This document shows positions 61,332-64,000 of a DNA stretch of 64,000 nucleotides, piece after piece; the first letter of the stretch is position 1, and each line of letters opens with the position of its first letter. This DNA comes from Pseudomicrostroma phylloplanum (Eukaryota > Basidiomycota > Exobasidiomycetes > Microstromatales), in NCBI GenBank assembly GCA_039545275.1, contig BCHS01000005.1:496001-560000 (forward strand). Direction: 5' to 3'. The position numbers were made by a program, and so were the translations under genes. The notes below the pieces were generated by a model that was not told the origin of the DNA, ran no database searches, and saw nothing but the letters and a program-made list of their open reading frames with translations.

Positions 61332-64000
61332 GAACTCACCGCCGTGACAGAGCCCATCAATATCCATTACGACATCCATCTAGACAAAAACAATATCCAG
61401 TTCTGTCATAGTGCAAGCCTTCGCTCCACTCCTGATACCAGATGGTTGATGGACTCCGGGGCTACCATCCATGTTACTGGCTCAAAGGAGCTACTGCTAG
61501 ATTTCAAGTGCACCAAGACTTCCGAGACGATTACCATTGCAGACAAGAAGGAACTGAAAGTAGAAGGTATGGGCAGCGCTCACTTCCCGGGAGTGCAGAA
61601 GGGCACGAGGATCATCATTGAAAGGATCAGGTACGTGCCGGGATTGAAGTTCAACTTGATCTCGACCGGCCAGATCACCAACGACAGCAAGCGAAGGATT
61701 ATCATTGGAGGAGGGGAAGCACTCTTAGTATCTGGCGACTGGACACCTCTTCTCAGAGCTCGATGGGTCACAACATCCTACTGGCTACCTACTTTCAAGA
61801 ACGACGAGGCGGACATCGCGATGGAGAAGTTCACTGCCATCATTTGCCCTGGTGAGGTTACTGAAAGCTCACAAGTCTACCATCTTTGGCATCGGCGATT
61901 GGGACACCCGGGTGTATCGACGATGGAAGGAGCCCACAAGACGGTGACGGGGATACCTAAACTCAGTCGGCCAGACGACACTTCTTGCACACCGTGCACA
62001 TTGGGCAAGTACCACAGGGAACCTTTCCACGCCAATCCAGACGCTGGAGGAAGCGAGCCCCTGCAACTAGTGCACGTAGACCTCGGCTACTCCAACACGG
62101 TAGGACTGAGGAAAGAGAAGTACTACCTGGTCCTCGTCGACGATTGGACGAGAAGATTCTACGTCACCTTCCTCCAGACAAAGGAGTCGACCACGATCCT
62201 GACTGGCATTCAATACCTAGTGGCCAGGGCTCAAGCAGACATGAATGCAAAGGTCAAGCGGATGCTATCAGACAACGAGTTGCGTGCGACAACGCTGGTT
62301 CAATGGTGTGCAAAAGTGGGGATCGACCAGCAGTTTACCACCCCTCACACCCCACAATTCAATGGGAGAGCGGAGAGAGCTATTGGGACCCTCAAGACCA
62401 CGGCTCGGACACTACTAGCAGAAGCGCAAGCACCAATCTTCCTATGGCCACAGGCAGTGGCTACCGCCGCCTACTTGAGGAACCGACTACCGCATTCGTC
62501 GCTACCGGACCAGATGTCTCCGCTAGAGAGGATGACAGGTAAGAAGCCACCCGTAGATCACTTGCGAGTATTTGGCTGCCTCGCTTGGGCGTTTGTACCT
62601 GAAGACGCAAGGACACCAGGACCATGGACACCTAGAGCAAAGGCAGGAGTGTTCATGGGTTACGCTACGGACGTTAAGTTTGCGTACGTGGTATACTACC
62701 CAGACACTAAGACCCTCGTCAATTGCCGCGAAGTCGTATTCGACGAGTCACAACGCTGGAACTGGGAGGTACCTCGGCCTGTATTGACGGTAGAGAGTGG
62801 AGAGAAGGAGGAAGTAACAAGCACCGTATTGACGGTGGAGAACGGAGAAAAGGACGATGACGACTTGGCAAACAACGACCCCACCATTGCTACGAATCTA
62901 CCTACAGAGGTCATCGCCACCGCAACTCAACTACTCGGGCTACACCTGCCGGCATTCCGCAACCGTCAACCGATGTGCTCCATCGATGGAGTAGCACGAC
63001 CCCTTCGACACATGATGGAGCGTCACGACTGGCCGGAATGGGAGGAGGCCATCAAGAGGGAATATCAATCCCACCTTGAAATGGGAACATTCCAACCAGT
63101 GTCAACACTACCCGAGGGCAAGCTGCCGATAGGGACAAAGTGGGTCTTCACGACCAAAACAGACGCAGAAGGAAACCACATTGCAGTCAAGGCTAGACTG
63201 GTCGCTCAAGGTTACTCGATGAAGAAAGGAATCGATTACAATGAGACATTCGCACCTGTCGTCTCGACTTCCACACTCAGGGTTCTCTTCGCAATGGCAG
63301 TCACCATGAGATGGGAGATTACGTTGGTCGACATCGCCACAGCCTACCTGAACGCGGAGACCAAAGACGAAGTCTACGTACGACGGCCAGGCATGTTCGA
63401 GCTGCTAGACAAAGACTCGGCGAACTTCTACAAGGTCAAGCGCGCTCTCTATGGCATGAAGGCATCAGGAAGAGATTGGTACCAGACACTGGCATCATAC
63501 CTCACCGGGAAAGAATTCGAGCAATCACCACACGACCCTTGCCTATTCGTCCACAAGAAAGTTATCCTTGCCGCGTACGTCGATGACATTTTCATCCTTA
63601 CCGCGACTAAAGAAGATGCGCAATGGACAGTGAAACTTCTGGAAGAGAGATTCAAGCTCAAGATCTCGCCCACCACCAATGCCTTCTTAGGACTTACCTT
63701 GGACATCAAGAGCGACGGCTCGATTAGACTTCATCAGAAGGGTTACATCAAGAACCTACTGTCCAGATTCTCTGTGACCGAAAGGGATTATGGTGTCCCG
63801 ATAGATCCATCCAAGAAGATGACAAATGAAGGAGAACCGGTAGACAAGACCGAATTCCTCAGCATCATCGGAGCATTGCTCTGGGTCGCATCTGGTACGA
63901 GGCCAGATATTGCATACGCAGTCGCGATGCTCGCTAGATTCTCGTCCGCGCCAACAGACATCCACATGACAGCAGCCAGGCAAGTACTTCGATACCTCAA
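61332..64000 (+). CDS. Copia pol polyprotein, partial at window end
   Basis: I translated 61441-64000 codon by codon in one frame without a stop; the frame starts directly after the gag TAG (61329-61331) and is the gag frame itself. Protease: WLMDSGATIHVTG (DSG). GAG-pre-integrase and zinc-binding: HLWHRRLGHPGVST and CTPCTLGK. Integrase core D-D-E: VHVDLGYSN, MLSDNELRA, TPQFNGRAERAIG. Reverse transcriptase: WVFTTKTDAEGN, ARLVAQGYSMKKGIDYNETFAPVV, YGMKASGRDWY and the YVDD box near 63576. The frame continues past 64000, presumably with RNase H and the 3' LTR. A 45-bp imperfect tandem duplication (VLTVE(S/N)GEK twice, from 62781) lies between IN and RT. The pol frame has no ATG in its first codons, so it likely depends on readthrough of TAG. 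Confidence 0.92.

Larger units (their letters stand above)
51697..64000 (+). mobile_element. Ty1/copia LTR retrotransposon, interrupted and running off the window
   Basis: Contains gag (52137 onward) and pol (61332-64000+) in copia order: protease, integrase, reverse transcriptase. It is split by a gypsy element at 53504-61301. The left border is tentative: TGTTG at 51697 starts a GC-rich inverted repeat (GCCGGTTCGG ... CCGAACGGC) followed by a TATA-like ATTATTAATT, as expected in a 5' LTR. The LTR end and PBS cannot be fixed because the 3' LTR lies outside the window. Both reading frames are undamaged apart from the insertion. Confidence 0.85.

Overview
The window reads as nuclear DNA of a basidiomycete fungus, most likely of the smut lineage (Ustilaginomycotina). 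Reasons: protein-coding genes are dense on both strands, carry few and short introns (about 70-160 nt) with mostly GTGAGT or GTAAGT donors, and include a SAM-RA-SH3-SH3 protein of the Ubc2 type, an arrangement typical of basidiomycete mating MAPK adaptors. The lineage is inferred; no rRNA or mating locus is present to confirm it. I recognise no tRNA, rRNA or CRISPR array.

Region 1-50.2 kb is ordinary gene-rich chromosome with 20 genes. In order: a Fic1/Inn1-like C2 protein (-), Ubc2/Ste50 adaptor (+), DDAH-family amidinohydrolase (-), glycolipid transfer protein (-), dienelactone hydrolase (+), MCT-type MFS transporter (+), LIM-RhoGAP Rga1 (+), DHA2-type MFS (+), Skn1/Kre6 GH16 protein (+), DHA1-like MFS (-), GNAT acetyltransferase (+), COMPASS subunit Swd1 (-), small DUF1748 protein (+), Hsp104 (-), Sis1-type DnaJ (+), Dal5-like MFS (+), Msy-type mechanosensitive channel (-), Fmp25-like RCC1 protein (+), PCNA (+) and a large F-box/LRR protein with a C-terminal CaaX box (-). 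Cell polarity, septation and wall genes (fic1-like, ubc2, rga1, skn1) recur but are not clustered like a pathway. Hsp104 and its usual Hsp40 partner Sis1 are head to head over a 392-bp spacer. I predicted splice junctions for the intron-bearing genes by reading frame and family match.

Region 50.2-51.7 kb is non-coding and holds a 100-N assembly gap flanked by two identical 95-bp sequences, almost certainly an unresolved assembly overlap.

Region 51.7-64.0 kb is a nested retrotransposon. A Ty1/copia element (+) has gag at 52137 and pol from 61332 running off the window. It is interrupted near the 3' end of gag by a complete Ty3/gypsy element (-), 53504-61301. The gypsy element has identical 109-bp TG...CA LTRs, a 5-bp target duplication (GTCCC), a primer-binding site and a polypurine tract directly against the LTRs, and long intact gag and pol frames. 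The insertion is therefore very young. Three things stand out in it: the RNase H domain of pol appears split, with its first strand after the RT and the rest after the integrase chromodomain; gag and pol are joined by a textbook -1 slippery heptamer (GGGAAAC) abutting the gag stop, followed by a possible G7/C7 stem; and the leader carries seven exact copies of a 14-bp motif. The host copia element separates gag and pol by a single in-frame TAG.
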